A DNA stretch of 41,822 nucleotides, from positions 1 to 41,822 of the forward strand of contig JAPOTT010000002.1 in the NCBI GenBank assembly GCA_026709025.1. Reading direction: 5' to 3'. Position numbers and translations under genes: made by a program. Source of the DNA: a bacterium. Lineage in GTDB: Bacteria > Actinomycetota > Acidimicrobiia > Acidimicrobiales > Bin134. The notes beneath the pieces were generated by a model. That model had not been told where the DNA came from. It searched no databases and saw only the letters and a program-made list of their open reading frames with translations. Shown piece after piece: positions 7,886-15,618 of this stretch (the first letter of the stretch is position 1; each line of letters starts with the position of its first letter).

Positions 7886-10098
7886 ACGAAACTTCAACTA
7901 CAGATAAACCTGCGCTTGAACAAAACAAGCCAGCCATCTATCGCCGCATCTCAACACAGCTCTATGCTGGTATATTCGGAGCATTCGCTTTAACCATTGT
8001 TGCCAGCATCGTGAGTTGGCTGTCTTTCAGCAATGTAGATGACAGTCAAAAAAAAGTGAACAACGACAGCGTACCTGAACTAGCCAGAGCATTCGGTTTA
8101 GCAGAGTTCGGCAACGCTCTTGTGGTGGCAGTACCAAGATTAACCACCTCACCACCTGATCAGTTTACCAGCATTTCTACAGAAGTAGCCGTAGCTCAAA
8201 ACGAGTTTCAACAACTTCTAGAGCCTTTGCTCATAGAAAGACCTAACGATGCTAATGTTCAAAACATAGCGCAAGCTGCTGCAGCCTTAGATAATAATAT
8301 CGCTACGATCACAGCTGATATGCCTTTCTTTTTCAGCTTAAGCAGGCAAGTGGAAAACATTAGAAATCAAATACCGCAACGCCAAGGTGATGTACAGGCA
8401 ATCATCATTCCAGCCCTAGATGATCAACTCTTCTTTCAAGCCACCGGCTATAGAGATCAAAATAGCCCAGCTGTCAGCATCATGGGCCGCACCTCTGATG
8501 ATCAACTTCTGATTTATAGGCACCTCAATGCTTTACAAACCGATGTATCCCAAGTTACAGAACTCCTCGGAAGCGCATTAATTGCATCTGGCGCTGAGTT
8601 TGTTGAACCACTAATTGAAAGCTTTGAATCGGCAGCAGATCGGATTGACATAAGCCTAAACGCTATCCCTGATATGAACATTGCTCCGGGGCTAGCAGAT
8701 GCTATTCAGAGCCTGTTGAACCTGGGTCGCGGTAACAACAGTGCATTTAATGTTACGGTTGAACAACTTGAGATTGTTGATAGCCAAAACAAGCTACTGA
8801 GCAACAACCAAGCCCTCGCTGTAAATCTCATTGCTGATGTGAATGCGCTAGTGCAACAAGCCGAGGCCAGCGCCGCAGATGCTACCGAGAGTTCCGAGCA
8901 GAGCATCACACAGGCTAGAACACTACTGGTGATAATCAGCGCTTTGGGCTTGCTGTTTGCTGGGCTTATCAGCTGGTTGTTTATTGGCAGGGTTTTGCTA
9001 CGGCGCATCGGCCGTCTCTCCGATAAAATGCGGTCTTTGGCAGGTGGTGACCTAGAAGAAGAAGTTGAGGTAATAGGACGCGATGAGATAGCGCAGATGG
9101 CCGCAGCTTTGGAACTCTTCCGAAACAACGCTTTAGAGGTGCAACGTCTCAACCTAGTAGAAGAACTTGCAAATGAATTGACCCAACGCAACGACGAGCT
9201 TCAGGCTGTACTTGCGGAATTGGGTCAAGCTCAAGATCAAATTGTGGCTCGCGAAAAGCTAGCCGCATTGGGCGAAGTTACTGCAGGTGTGGCCCATGAA
9301 ATTCGTAACCCTCTTAACTTCATTAACAATTTCTCCGCAGCATCAGCAGAGCTATTAGAAGAGCTAGCGGAAACTTACCAAGATCTAGAAGATCACTTAA
9401 GCGATGAACAAAAGGAATTGATTGACGAGATCAACCAAGATCTGAACGATAACTTAGAACGCATCCAGACACATGGTAAGAGAGCCAACAGAATAGTTCA
9501 AGATATGTTGATGATGGGTCGCGGCGGCGGCGAAACCCAAATGGTAGACATCAACGATCTCGTTCACGAACACGCCATTCTAGCATATCACAGCGCTCGG
9601 GCCCAAGACCCAGAGTTCCAAGTTATGCTGGAAGAAGATTACGACCCTGAGATGGGACAATTAGAAGTAGTACCGCAAGACTTGGGGCGGGTATTTTTGA
9701 ACTTCGTGACCAACTCCGGCTATGCCGCAAACAAAAAACAAAAACAACTAATTGAACAAGATCAAGTGGGTGATTACATGCCTACCGTCTGGCTATCTAG
9801 CAAGCGTGCTGAAGATAAAGCTATTTTGACTGTTCGGGATAATGGTACTGGTATCCCAGCAGATGTGGCAGCCAAGATCTTCGACCCGTTCTTTACCACT
9901 AAACCAACCAACGAAGGCACTGGTTTAGGTTTGGCCCTTGCAAGCGACATTGTGCGCGAACACGGGGGAACCATCACTCTAAATACCGAACCAGATGAGT
10001 TCACCGAGATGGTTGTTGAATTGCCCTTAGTTAGAAACGAAACCTCCGTTGCTAATCAACAAATTGCTGAAGTCATAGACCCTGAAACCACAGATTGA
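7882..10098 (+). CDS. Membrane sensor histidine kinase with HAMP domain
   Basis: 738-residue two-component kinase. Transmembrane helix 1 spans about residues 28-49 and helix 2 about 347-369, enclosing a ~300-residue, mostly helical outside sensor domain. A HAMP domain follows (about 370-425, [24 protein letters not shown]), then a coiled coil ([21 protein letters not shown]). The dimerisation/phosphoacceptor motif [12 protein letters not shown] contains His472. The ATPase domain has an N-box [14 protein letters not shown] (about 606-618), DNGTGIP (from 653), FDPFFTTKP and GTGLGLALA. An acidic insertion rich in Glu and Asp (about 490-530) separates the His helix from the rest. It starts at ATG 7882, overlapping the lipoprotein stop. 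The neighbouring receiver-PP2C protein is the likely phosphorylation partner, and the lipoprotein a likely co-receptor (inference). Confidence 0.93.
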   Translation: MNETSTTDKPALEQNKPAIYRRISTQLYAGIFGAFALTIVASIVSWLSFSNVDDSQKKVNNDSVPELARAFGLAEFGNALVVAVPRLTTSPPDQFTSISTEVAVAQNEFQQLLEPLLIERPNDANVQNIAQAAAALDNNIATITADMPFFFSLSRQVENIRNQIPQRQGDVQAIIIPALDDQLFFQATGYRDQNSPAVSIMGRTSDDQLLIYRHLNALQTDVSQVTELLGSALIASGAEFVEPLIESFESAADRIDISLNAIPDMNIAPGLADAIQSLLNLGRGNNSAFNVTVEQLEIVDSQNKLLSNNQALAVNLIADVNALVQQAEASAADATESSEQSITQARTLLVIISALGLLFAGLISWLFIGRVLLRRIGRLSDKMRSLAGGDLEEEVEVIGRDEIAQMAAALELFRNNALEVQRLNLVEELANELTQRNDELQAVLAELGQAQDQIVAREKLAALGEVTAGVAHEIRNPLNFINNFSAASAELLEELAETYQDLEDHLSDEQKELIDEINQDLNDNLERIQTHGKRANRIVQDMLMMGRGGGETQMVDINDLVHEHAILAYHSARAQDPEFQVMLEEDYDPEMGQLEVVPQDLGRVFLNFVTNSGYAANKKQKQLIEQDQVGDYMPTVWLSSKRAEDKAILTVRDNGTGIPADVAAKIFDPFFTTKPTNEGTGLGLALASDIVREHGGTITLNTEPDEFTEMVVELPLVRNETSVANQQIAEVIDPETTD

Positions 10099-10107
10099 GT
10101 TTTCTTG

Positions 10108-11583
10108 ATGCTTCGTAGACATAGCAAAAATGAACATAACAAAAAAGAGCAACCTGCACCGCAGCACTCCTCCTCTCCCTTTCCCTCCACCCTGGGGGCC
10201 TTGAAGGCTGCCGGTTGGGAATCAGTCAGCGTCAAGGAAGAAATCAGGCGTAATGCCATCGCCAAAATCCAGGCAGGTGAAAACCTCTTCGATGGTATCT
10301 GGGGCTATCAGGATACTGTAATCCCACAAATAGAAACAGCTCTTCTAGCTGGCCACGATGTGATCTTGTTGGGCGAAAGGGGTCAAGCTAAGACCCGTAT
10401 GATTCGTGCGGTACTGCAACTGTTAGACAAACATATACCGGTGATAGCAGGTTCGGAAATCAACGATGACCCTTATAATCCTATCTCCAAGTACGCTAGA
10501 GAACTGATCGCACAAAAAGGTGATGATACGCCTATTGCATGGGTTCAACGGAACCAACGTTACGGTGAGAAACTATCTACTCCTGATACCTCAATCGCAG
10601 ATTTGATTGGTGAAGTAGACCCAATCAAGGTAGCTGAAGGTCGCTACCTTTCCGATGAGTTAACCATTCACTATGGTTTAGTCCCACGCACTAATCGGGG
10701 CGTGTTTGCCATCAACGAGCTTCCCGACCTAGCTGAACGTATTCAAGTAGGCTTGTTGAACGTGCTAGAGGAACGTGATGTGCAGATCCGCGGCTACAAG
10801 ATTCAATTACCCTTAGATATCATGCTGTTTGCATCGGCTAATCCAGAAGATTACACCAACCGGGGTCGCATCATTACCCCCCTAAAAGACCGTTTTGGTT
10901 CGCAAATCCGCACTCACTACCCCAAAGATGTGGATATCGAACTACAAATCACCGAGCAAGAGGCACAAGTTCCTCACACCGAACTACCATTGATAATGCC
11001 CGACTTTATGGGCGAAGTGCTGGTATATCTAAGCCACCTCGCCCGCCAAAGTCCTCATATTAATCAACGTTCGGGTGTGTCGGTACGCCTGACAGTGTCC
11101 AACTACGAAACTTTGGCCGCTGCTGCTGTACGGCGTGCTTTGCGTAGCGGTGAGACAACTGCAGTACCACGCGTGACAGATCTAGATGTGCTTGAGCCTT
11201 CTTGTATGGGTAAGATTGAAATTGAAACCCTAGATGAAGGTAGAGATGGAGAGGTTTTGGACAGCATTCGTTCGGAGGCTGTGCGTCTGGCCTTTCGTGA
11301 TGCTGTGGAGCCTGAGACACAGCAACAGGTTATTGATGTCTTTGAGCAAGGGCGTGTGGTGAATGCGGGAGATGATATCGCATCTGCTGAATATGTGACC
11401 CTTGTGGGCGAGACACCGGCTTTTTCCGAGGCTCTCATGGCCTTAGGCTACGAACCTGATGATCTCAAAAACCCCGCATTGGTAGCTAGTGGCATCGAGT
11501 TCGTGTTAGAAGGGCTCCACCTATCTAAGCGGCTCAATAAAGAATCCGTGTCGGGGGCCGCAGTATACCGACAGCGTAAATAG
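10108..11583 (+). CDS. AAA+ ATPase of the Mg-chelatase ChlI / MoxR-like family (Rv0958 type)
   Basis: 491-residue AAA+ ATPase. The Walker A loop is LLGERGQAKTR (about residue 87-97), Walker B lies in VFAINELPDLAERIQ, and sensor-1/arginine-finger segments are visible in FASANPEDYTNRGRIITPLKDRFGSQI. The overall pattern resembles the stand-alone 'magnesium chelatase' proteins of actinobacteria such as Mycobacterium tuberculosis Rv0958, which are not chlorophyll enzymes. Members are often paired with a von Willebrand factor A protein, but none follows here; nagB is next after 44 nt. The ATG at 10108 is preferred over the TTG directly before it. It lies 9 nt after the histidine kinase stop and so probably belongs to the same transcript. 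Its role in the signalling operon is unknown; remodelling of a protein complex is a guess. Confidence 0.82.
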   Translation: MLRRHSKNEHNKKEQPAPQHSSSPFPSTLGALKAAGWESVSVKEEIRRNAIAKIQAGENLFDGIWGYQDTVIPQIETALLAGHDVILLGERGQAKTRMIRAVLQLLDKHIPVIAGSEINDDPYNPISKYARELIAQKGDDTPIAWVQRNQRYGEKLSTPDTSIADLIGEVDPIKVAEGRYLSDELTIHYGLVPRTNRGVFAINELPDLAERIQVGLLNVLEERDVQIRGYKIQLPLDIMLFASANPEDYTNRGRIITPLKDRFGSQIRTHYPKDVDIELQITEQEAQVPHTELPLIMPDFMGEVLVYLSHLARQSPHINQRSGVSVRLTVSNYETLAAAAVRRALRSGETTAVPRVTDLDVLEPSCMGKIEIETLDEGRDGEVLDSIRSEAVRLAFRDAVEPETQQQVIDVFEQGRVVNAGDDIASAEYVTLVGETPAFSEALMALGYEPDDLKNPALVASGIEFVLEGLHLSKRLNKESVSGAAVYRQRK

Positions 11584-11627
11584 TGCTGAACTACCACTGA
11601 CTGTCTAGGCTATGTGGATACTTGAAC

Positions 11628-12353
11628 ATGCATATTTTGGTTGCTTCATCTCCAGATAGCGCTAGTAAATTCGCAGTCAACAAGATTTTAGAGTACCTCA
11701 GCGCACGTGTTCATCCTGTTCTAGGCTTAGCAACTGGAGTTTCACCACTTGGCATATATCGCGAGTTAATTCAACGCCACCAGAGCGGGGTAATTTCGTT
11801 TGCGTCAACAACCATGTTCTTGTTAGACGAATATATTGGTCTACCTGCTGGACATCCCCAATCATTTCGCCAGTTCATCAAAAGTGAGTTCACCGATGCC
11901 ATAGACGTAGCTCCCACTTCAGTGCATGTGCCTGAAACCGAAGCTGAAGATCTATCTGAAGCCTGTCAAATCTATGAAACCAAGATTCAGGAAGCCGGGG
12001 GGATTGATGTGCAGATTCTAGGCATTGGCAGCAACGGCCATATTGCTTTCAATGAACCTGGATCTCCCCTAAATTCACGCACACGGCTATGCGCGCTTAG
12101 TGAACAAACCAGGCATGACAATGCGCGATACTTTGAAAGCGAAAATGCCACACCCACACATGGAGTGAGTCAAGGAATAGGCACAATCCTAGAAGCTCGT
12201 CACATCATCCTCATCGCGTCAGGTACCAAAAAAGCCCAAGCCATACAACAAGCCGTAGAAGGCCCTGTAACACCTGCATTGCCAGCATCAGCATTACAAA
12301 CCCACCCCGACACAACCTTGATTCTCGATCAGCAAGCCGCATCAAAACTATAA
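11628..12353 (+). CDS. nagB: Glucosamine-6-phosphate deaminase
   Basis: 241-residue enzyme that converts glucosamine-6-phosphate to fructose-6-phosphate and ammonia, linking amino-sugar breakdown to glycolysis. LATGVSPLGIYREL forms the phosphate-binding region, LLDEYIGLP contains the catalytic Asp, and IGSNGHIAFNEPGSPLNSRTR contains the ring-opening His with the downstream Glu. The position before GHIAFNEP is Asn (SNG), where the Escherichia coli enzyme has Asp. VPTH-type and ASGTKKAQAIQQAVEG segments complete the family pattern. The start was taken at ATG 11628; an in-frame TTG six bases earlier is less likely. No nagA or phosphotransferase gene is adjacent, so it probably acts alone or as the tail of the upstream operon. 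No terminator was seen after it. Confidence 0.93.
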   Translation: MHILVASSPDSASKFAVNKILEYLSARVHPVLGLATGVSPLGIYRELIQRHQSGVISFASTTMFLLDEYIGLPAGHPQSFRQFIKSEFTDAIDVAPTSVHVPETEAEDLSEACQIYETKIQEAGGIDVQILGIGSNGHIAFNEPGSPLNSRTRLCALSEQTRHDNARYFESENATPTHGVSQGIGTILEARHIILIASGTKKAQAIQQAVEGPVTPALPASALQTHPDTTLILDQQAASKL

Positions 12354-12466
12354 ACCCCCTACACAACCATCTAACTCCTACCCCGCCCCCTCCCCCCAGG
12401 TGGCATACAGATATAAGTTATTTCAATACTATTTCAATTTATTCCAGCTAATAGCATTGTCTTCCG

Positions 12467-12472
12467 TATAAT
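12467..12472 (+). promoter_or_regulatory. Promoter -10-like box TATAAT
   Basis: A perfect TATAAT consensus lies six bases before the start of the GAGCCGTACCG hairpin, so transcription would begin at or near the first base of the hairpin. No good -35 hexamer was found at the usual spacing (the region reads CCAGCT at 17 nt), so this is only suggestive. Confidence 0.35.
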
Positions 12473-12477
12473 AGAAA

Positions 12478-12515
12478 GAGCCGTACCGAGTATGCATGCA
12501 AACCCGGTACGGCTC
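12478..12515 (+). other. Perfect 11-bp inverted repeat, possible 5' hairpin of a small RNA
   Basis: GAGCCGTACCG (12478-12488) pairs exactly with CGGTACGGCTC (12505-12515) around a 16-nt loop that itself contains the palindrome GCATGC. There is no T tract on the plus-strand side, so it does not look like an intrinsic terminator for nagB. Its position between a TATAAT box and a tRNA-like element suggests a structured leader of one transcript, or an operator. Confidence 0.5.
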
Positions 12516-12543
12516 ATGGAGATAGCACATGCTGCCTCCTACT

Positions 12544-12612
12544 GGGGCTGCCCGTGGTGGGGCGGTGCAGACTTGACACCTCGCCGCGGGGGTTCGATAC
12601 CCCCCAGCTCCA
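12544..12612 (+). ncRNA. tRNA-like element with alanine-type acceptor stem, no normal cloverleaf
   Basis: GGGGCTG (12544-12550) pairs with CAGCTCC (12605-12611) as a 7-bp acceptor stem containing the G3-U70 wobble, the main identity element for alanyl-tRNA synthetase, and A12612 is in the discriminator position. A perfect T arm, GGGGG-TTCGATA-CCCCC, occupies 12588-12604. Only 37 nt lie between acceptor and T arm, too few for normal D and anticodon arms. They fold as one bulged hairpin (GGC/GCC and GGTG/CACC) with no plausible anticodon loop. The acceptor sequence equals that of the tRNA-Ala at 23345-23418. CCA is not encoded. It could be a decayed tRNA or tmRNA end, an attachment-site remnant, or a genuine small RNA that can be charged with alanine. 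Confidence 0.45.
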
Positions 12613-12708
12613 CTCCAGCCATAATACACCGATTCGTCTGTCTTGCAAGTGACTTCCACAAAAACAGCTTTTGCCGCAGGGATCTTCTAGCCCTTATGCT
12701 CCCTATTT

Positions 12709-13764
12709 ATGCAGTTCCTTAATGCTCGGGAGCTTGATCCATACCACTTCAACGCGGCCCTAGAGCTTCAGCAACAGCTAGACCATGCCCACGACCCGGA
12801 GCTTCCTGTGACCCCAGCCGAGGAGTTGCGAGCAACTTTTGCCGACAACGCCAGCGAAAACGCTCGCCACGAACGGATTGTGGCATTCCAAAACAACCAA
12901 GCAATCACTATCGGCCATTTAGAACTAACACAGGATCCTGCTAACAAAAAGCTTGCTGTCTTGGAGATCAGCCCTGTGAGCAGCCATGCTGCAAAACCGG
13001 TGCTGAGCATCCTGTTGGGTTGGGCACGAGCTCACGGGCGAACATCGATTATTGCCTCTGACGACTGCACGCCCGAAGCTAATGCCTTCTGGGCAGCACT
13101 GGGAGCCGATTTGCGCTACACAGAACAGGAGTCTGATCTGCACATTACCTCGGTGAATGCTGAACTAATGGCAAACTGGATTGCTAACGCCGCAGAGGGC
13201 ATCAAGCTGGTGAACTGGACAGGCCGCTGCCCCGAAGAACACCTCAGCGCCCTAGTAGCCACCGCCAACGCCATGAACGACGCTCCCACCGACACCCTAG
13301 AACTGGCAGACACAACTCACAACAAAGCCACCCTGCGAGCTAACTTTGAGGCCCGCGATGCCTGCGGCATTGACTATTTGGGCATCTTGGCCATCTGTAT
13401 TGACGGTTCGGCCGCTGGTGCCACAGAAGTATTCGTCAACCGCTTTCGTCCCGCCTTTGCATGGCAGTGGAACACCGTTGTGCTACCTGCCCACCGAGGC
13501 AAGGGTATCGGCCGCTGGATGAAGGCCGCCATGTGGCAGCGGCTGCGTGCTGAAGCCCCAGAAGTTGCCACATTACGCACAGGCAACGCCGAAAGCAACG
13601 CCGCCATGCTGGCCATCAACACCGAAATGGGCTTCTTTCCCTCTCACTTAATGGGGTGCTGGCAAGCCCACCTAAGAGATCTACACACAGCAGGTGCGGA
13701 TGCTCGCGAGCACCCCGTACGGGATTCGAACCCGTGTTACCAGATTGAGAATCTGGCGTCCTAG
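12709..13764 (+). CDS. Tandem GNAT-family N-acetyltransferase
   Basis: 351-residue protein with two GNAT-like halves, an arrangement also seen in mycothiol synthase-type proteins. The N-terminal half (about 1-150) keeps the beta-strand/helix pattern (HERIVAFQNNQAITIGHLEL; SIIASDDCTPEANAFWAALGADLRY) but has no clear acetyl-CoA loop. The C-terminal half has VVLPAHRGKGIGRWMKAAMW (about 261-280), the pyrophosphate-binding R-G-x-G-x-G/A loop, and NAESNAAMLAINTEMGFF. The acceptor substrate is unknown. The last 18 codons run antisense through the tRNA-Glu gene, so the tail up to TAG at 13762-13764 is translated from tRNA complement. The ATG at 12709 lacks a strong ribosome-binding site. Confidence 0.8.
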   Translation: MQFLNARELDPYHFNAALELQQQLDHAHDPELPVTPAEELRATFADNASENARHERIVAFQNNQAITIGHLELTQDPANKKLAVLEISPVSSHAAKPVLSILLGWARAHGRTSIIASDDCTPEANAFWAALGADLRYTEQESDLHITSVNAELMANWIANAAEGIKLVNWTGRCPEEHLSALVATANAMNDAPTDTLELADTTHNKATLRANFEARDACGIDYLGILAICIDGSAAGATEVFVNRFRPAFAWQWNTVVLPAHRGKGIGRWMKAAMWQRLRAEAPEVATLRTGNAESNAAMLAINTEMGFFPSHLMGCWQAHLRDLHTAGADAREHPVRDSNPCYQIENLAS

Positions 13765-13783
13765 GCCACTAGACGAACGGGGC
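13711..13783 (-). tRNA. tRNA-Glu (anticodon CTC)
   Basis: 73-nt cloverleaf on the minus strand. The acceptor stem GCCCCGT pairs with ACGGGGT (one G-U), the anticodon arm is CCAGA-TTCTCAA-TCTGG giving anticodon CTC, which reads GAG, and the T arm is ACGGG-TTCGAAT-CCCGT. The discriminator base is G, as expected for glutamate. CCA is not encoded. The 3' part overlaps the end of the convergent GNAT reading frame by 54 nt. Confidence 0.95.
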
Positions 13784-13863
13784 AGGAGCATTTGATTGTA
13801 CAGCCTCGCGGCTGCAAAAGACCACCGCTATATGTTCATAGATATGTTCGGTGGAGCTTTGGG

Positions 13864-15171
13864 CTACCCTCGGGGTGGAAGCACCTCCTGCTCCTCAGCA
13901 CCAGCGCGCACCCACCACTTGCCTTGCTTGCGAACCAACTCTGCATCGCACACGCTCAGATCTTCTCCATCTCTAACCCAACTAACAGCTTGGCTCATAG
14001 CTACCTGCACCACCCCAACTTGGCCTTTAGCTAGAACTTGCGCCGCCGCACGGCATCCCACCAGCCCCGCTATCGGATCAGCCGCCGCATCACCCACAAA
14101 CCAACCCGGGCTGCCAGCAACACCAGCAGGGTTGCTCAACCATAACCCGCCAGCCACAGCCGCATCGTCACCAAACCCCGCGCGATTATCGCCGTGGGCA
14201 GTTATGGACACCCACACCAATCCAAGCTCACCAGCAACCTCTAAAGGAGAAATCCCCCAGTTCTCCCATACTCGGGGCCTCAGCCCATCTACCACTACTG
14301 CTGCTTGAGAACACAAGGCCATGAACCGCTTTCGACCTTCTAGCGAGTCTAAATCTACCAAAACCTCGTCTTTGGCCCCATTGAGGCGCTCATAAAACTG
14401 CGGATCCCCGAAACGGGTACCATCAGGGCGGTTCGGCCCCTCCACTTTGACCACCCTCAATCCAAAATCCCCTAAAAGCTCAGCACACAAAGGCCCTGCC
14501 CACAAAGAGCTAACATCTAACACCAAGCCATCATCCACATTAGGCCAACGCCGCGCAGTTGTGCTCGGTGTATTCGGCATCGGCGTAGGCACCCGACACG
14601 CAGCGCTCGGCGCAGATGCCAGCCGCACAGGCACCCGCGGCGCCGCGCAAGCCACGAACCTACACGGCTCTTTAGGCGGTAACCCACGAGTAGCCTCGGC
14701 CACTGCCAAACCCAACCAGCCCGCCCTCTCCAGCAACTCTGCAACCGAACGCTGCTGTGCAACCTCTGCCACCACCTCCCACACGTTGTCGCCCTGCACT
14801 GCCCCGCCCTCTAGCTGCAACCATGCTGGCACGGCATCGATATCGCTGTTGCGCGCCAAAGACACGGCCACAACCCCGTCGCTAGCTGCCAACATGCGAC
14901 AGGCCCCGCCCACAGAAACAGATCCCCCTCGGAGCCTCCCGCTTAATGCTGCCCGCTCTCCCAAAAAACCTACGGCATCTGTACGCAAGGAACCACCGCG
15001 TATAGCAACTATGTCGTCTACAACGGTTTGGAGACGCTGCACCCAGCTTCCAGATGCAACCGCTGGCAACCCATCAGGCAACCCGCTAAGTTCCATCAAC
15101 CCTGATTCAGCCCACACCAAAGCGGGATGGCGATGCTCAACACGCAGATTCGTCACCCAAGCAGTTTGCAC
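13864..15171 (-). CDS. Class III (CaiB/BaiF family) CoA-transferase
   Basis: 435-residue predicted CoA-transferase that would move CoA between carboxylic acids. The family core is visible as DVSSLWAGPLCAELLGDFGLRVVKVEGPNRPDGTR (about 210-245), followed by NGAKDEVLVDLDSLEGR and RPRVWENWGISP. The catalytic Asp is expected in the GWFVGDAAADPIAGL segment (about 360-370). The N-terminal 200 residues are poorly conserved, and a C-rich, proline-containing linker lies near residues 185-205. The neighbours, divergently placed, encode an acyl-CoA ligase and a crotonase, so the enzyme likely serves acyl-CoA breakdown. Substrate unknown. The gene is antisense-rich in open frames, which is a GC effect. 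Confidence 0.82.
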   Translation of the reverse strand: MQTAWVTNLRVEHRHPALVWAESGLMELSGLPDGLPAVASGSWVQRLQTVVDDIVAIRGGSLRTDAVGFLGERAALSGRLRGGSVSVGGACRMLAASDGVVAVSLARNSDIDAVPAWLQLEGGAVQGDNVWEVVAEVAQQRSVAELLERAGWLGLAVAEATRGLPPKEPCRFVACAAPRVPVRLASAPSAACRVPTPMPNTPSTTARRWPNVDDGLVLDVSSLWAGPLCAELLGDFGLRVVKVEGPNRPDGTRFGDPQFYERLNGAKDEVLVDLDSLEGRKRFMALCSQAAVVVDGLRPRVWENWGISPLEVAGELGLVWVSITAHGDNRAGFGDDAAVAGGLWLSNPAGVAGSPGWFVGDAAADPIAGLVGCRAAAQVLAKGQVGVVQVAMSQAVSWVRDGEDLSVCDAELVRKQGKWWVRAGAEEQEVLPPRG

Positions 15172-15231
15172 CCACAGACCTGAATGAGAAAAGATGAAGG
15201 CTGTAAAACCGCTCAGAACCTGAGGTGTAAC

Positions 15232-15540
15232 ATGGAACTAAAGGCTGGTAGCCGCCTAAAGAGTTCGGTGTGCGAAACCGAAGTAATCATTGTGAAGGCC
15301 CCTAGCGCCGACGTAGAAATCACCTGTGGTGGTGCGCCCATGGGCGATCCAACCACAACCGAAAACATCGGTACGGTGGCTGATGGTGCAGGTGGTGATG
15401 GCACCGCAATGGGGAAGCGCTATGTCAACGAAGACGACTCCCTAGAGTTGCTTTGCACTAAGCCCGGTGCTGGCTCGCTAGCTCAAGATGGCTCGCCCCT
15501 GCACCTTAAGGATGCTAAGCCTCTTCCCGCATCAGACTGA
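15232..15540 (+). CDS. Small protein of unknown function, upstream of acyl-CoA ligase
   Basis: 102-residue protein with no recognised domain. The ATG at 15232 is chosen because GAGG stands six bases upstream and the product begins MELKAGSRLKSSVCETEVIIVKAP, a compact beta-rich start; the open frame extends back to 15184 without support. Notable features are two early cysteines (C-x-T and VEITCGGAPM), a Gly/Asp-rich middle (ADGAGGDGTAMGKRY) and a later Cys (ELLCTKPGAGSL). No signal peptide or membrane segment is visible. It is divergent from the CoA-transferase gene and 78 nt ahead of the acyl-CoA ligase, so it may be an accessory protein of the same pathway. The composition resembles neighbouring genes, arguing against a random frame. 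Confidence 0.6.
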   Translation: MELKAGSRLKSSVCETEVIIVKAPSADVEITCGGAPMGDPTTTENIGTVADGAGGDGTAMGKRYVNEDDSLELLCTKPGAGSLAQDGSPLHLKDAKPLPASD

Positions 15541-15618
15541 CCGCTTCAGACTGACCGGCCCACGCAAATCACACTAATTCACCACTGAACCACCACAGAA
15601 CTAGGGGGCTAGCTAGCG

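Larger units (their letters stand above)
12354..12708. other. 355-nt intergenic region with hairpin and tRNA-like element
   Basis: No credible protein gene is present between nagB and the GNAT gene. The first 100 bases are C-rich and then A/T-rich. A TATAAT box, a perfect 11-bp hairpin and a tRNA-like element follow in order on the plus strand and are listed separately. The last 95 bases before the GNAT start show nothing recognisable. Confidence 0.7.

Noticed and set aside
12478-12515. Intrinsic terminator for nagB
   Set aside because: The hairpin is 125 nt after the stop and is not followed by a T tract on the plus strand.
12544-12612. Complete tmRNA gene or a normal tRNA
   Set aside because: The acceptor halves are only about 55 nt apart, so no tag-coding domain fits; the 37 nt between acceptor and T arm cannot form a D arm and a 7-nt anticodon loop with U33. 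No permuted 5' half is found downstream either.
13796-14308. 170-codon plus-strand frame beginning next to tRNA-Glu
   Set aside because: Thr/Pro/Ala-rich noise antisense to the end of the CoA-transferase.
14447-15187. 246-codon plus-strand frame opposite the CoA-transferase
   Set aside because: Low-complexity Ser/Thr/Pro/Asn composition without domains, fully antisense to a gene with clear family motifs.
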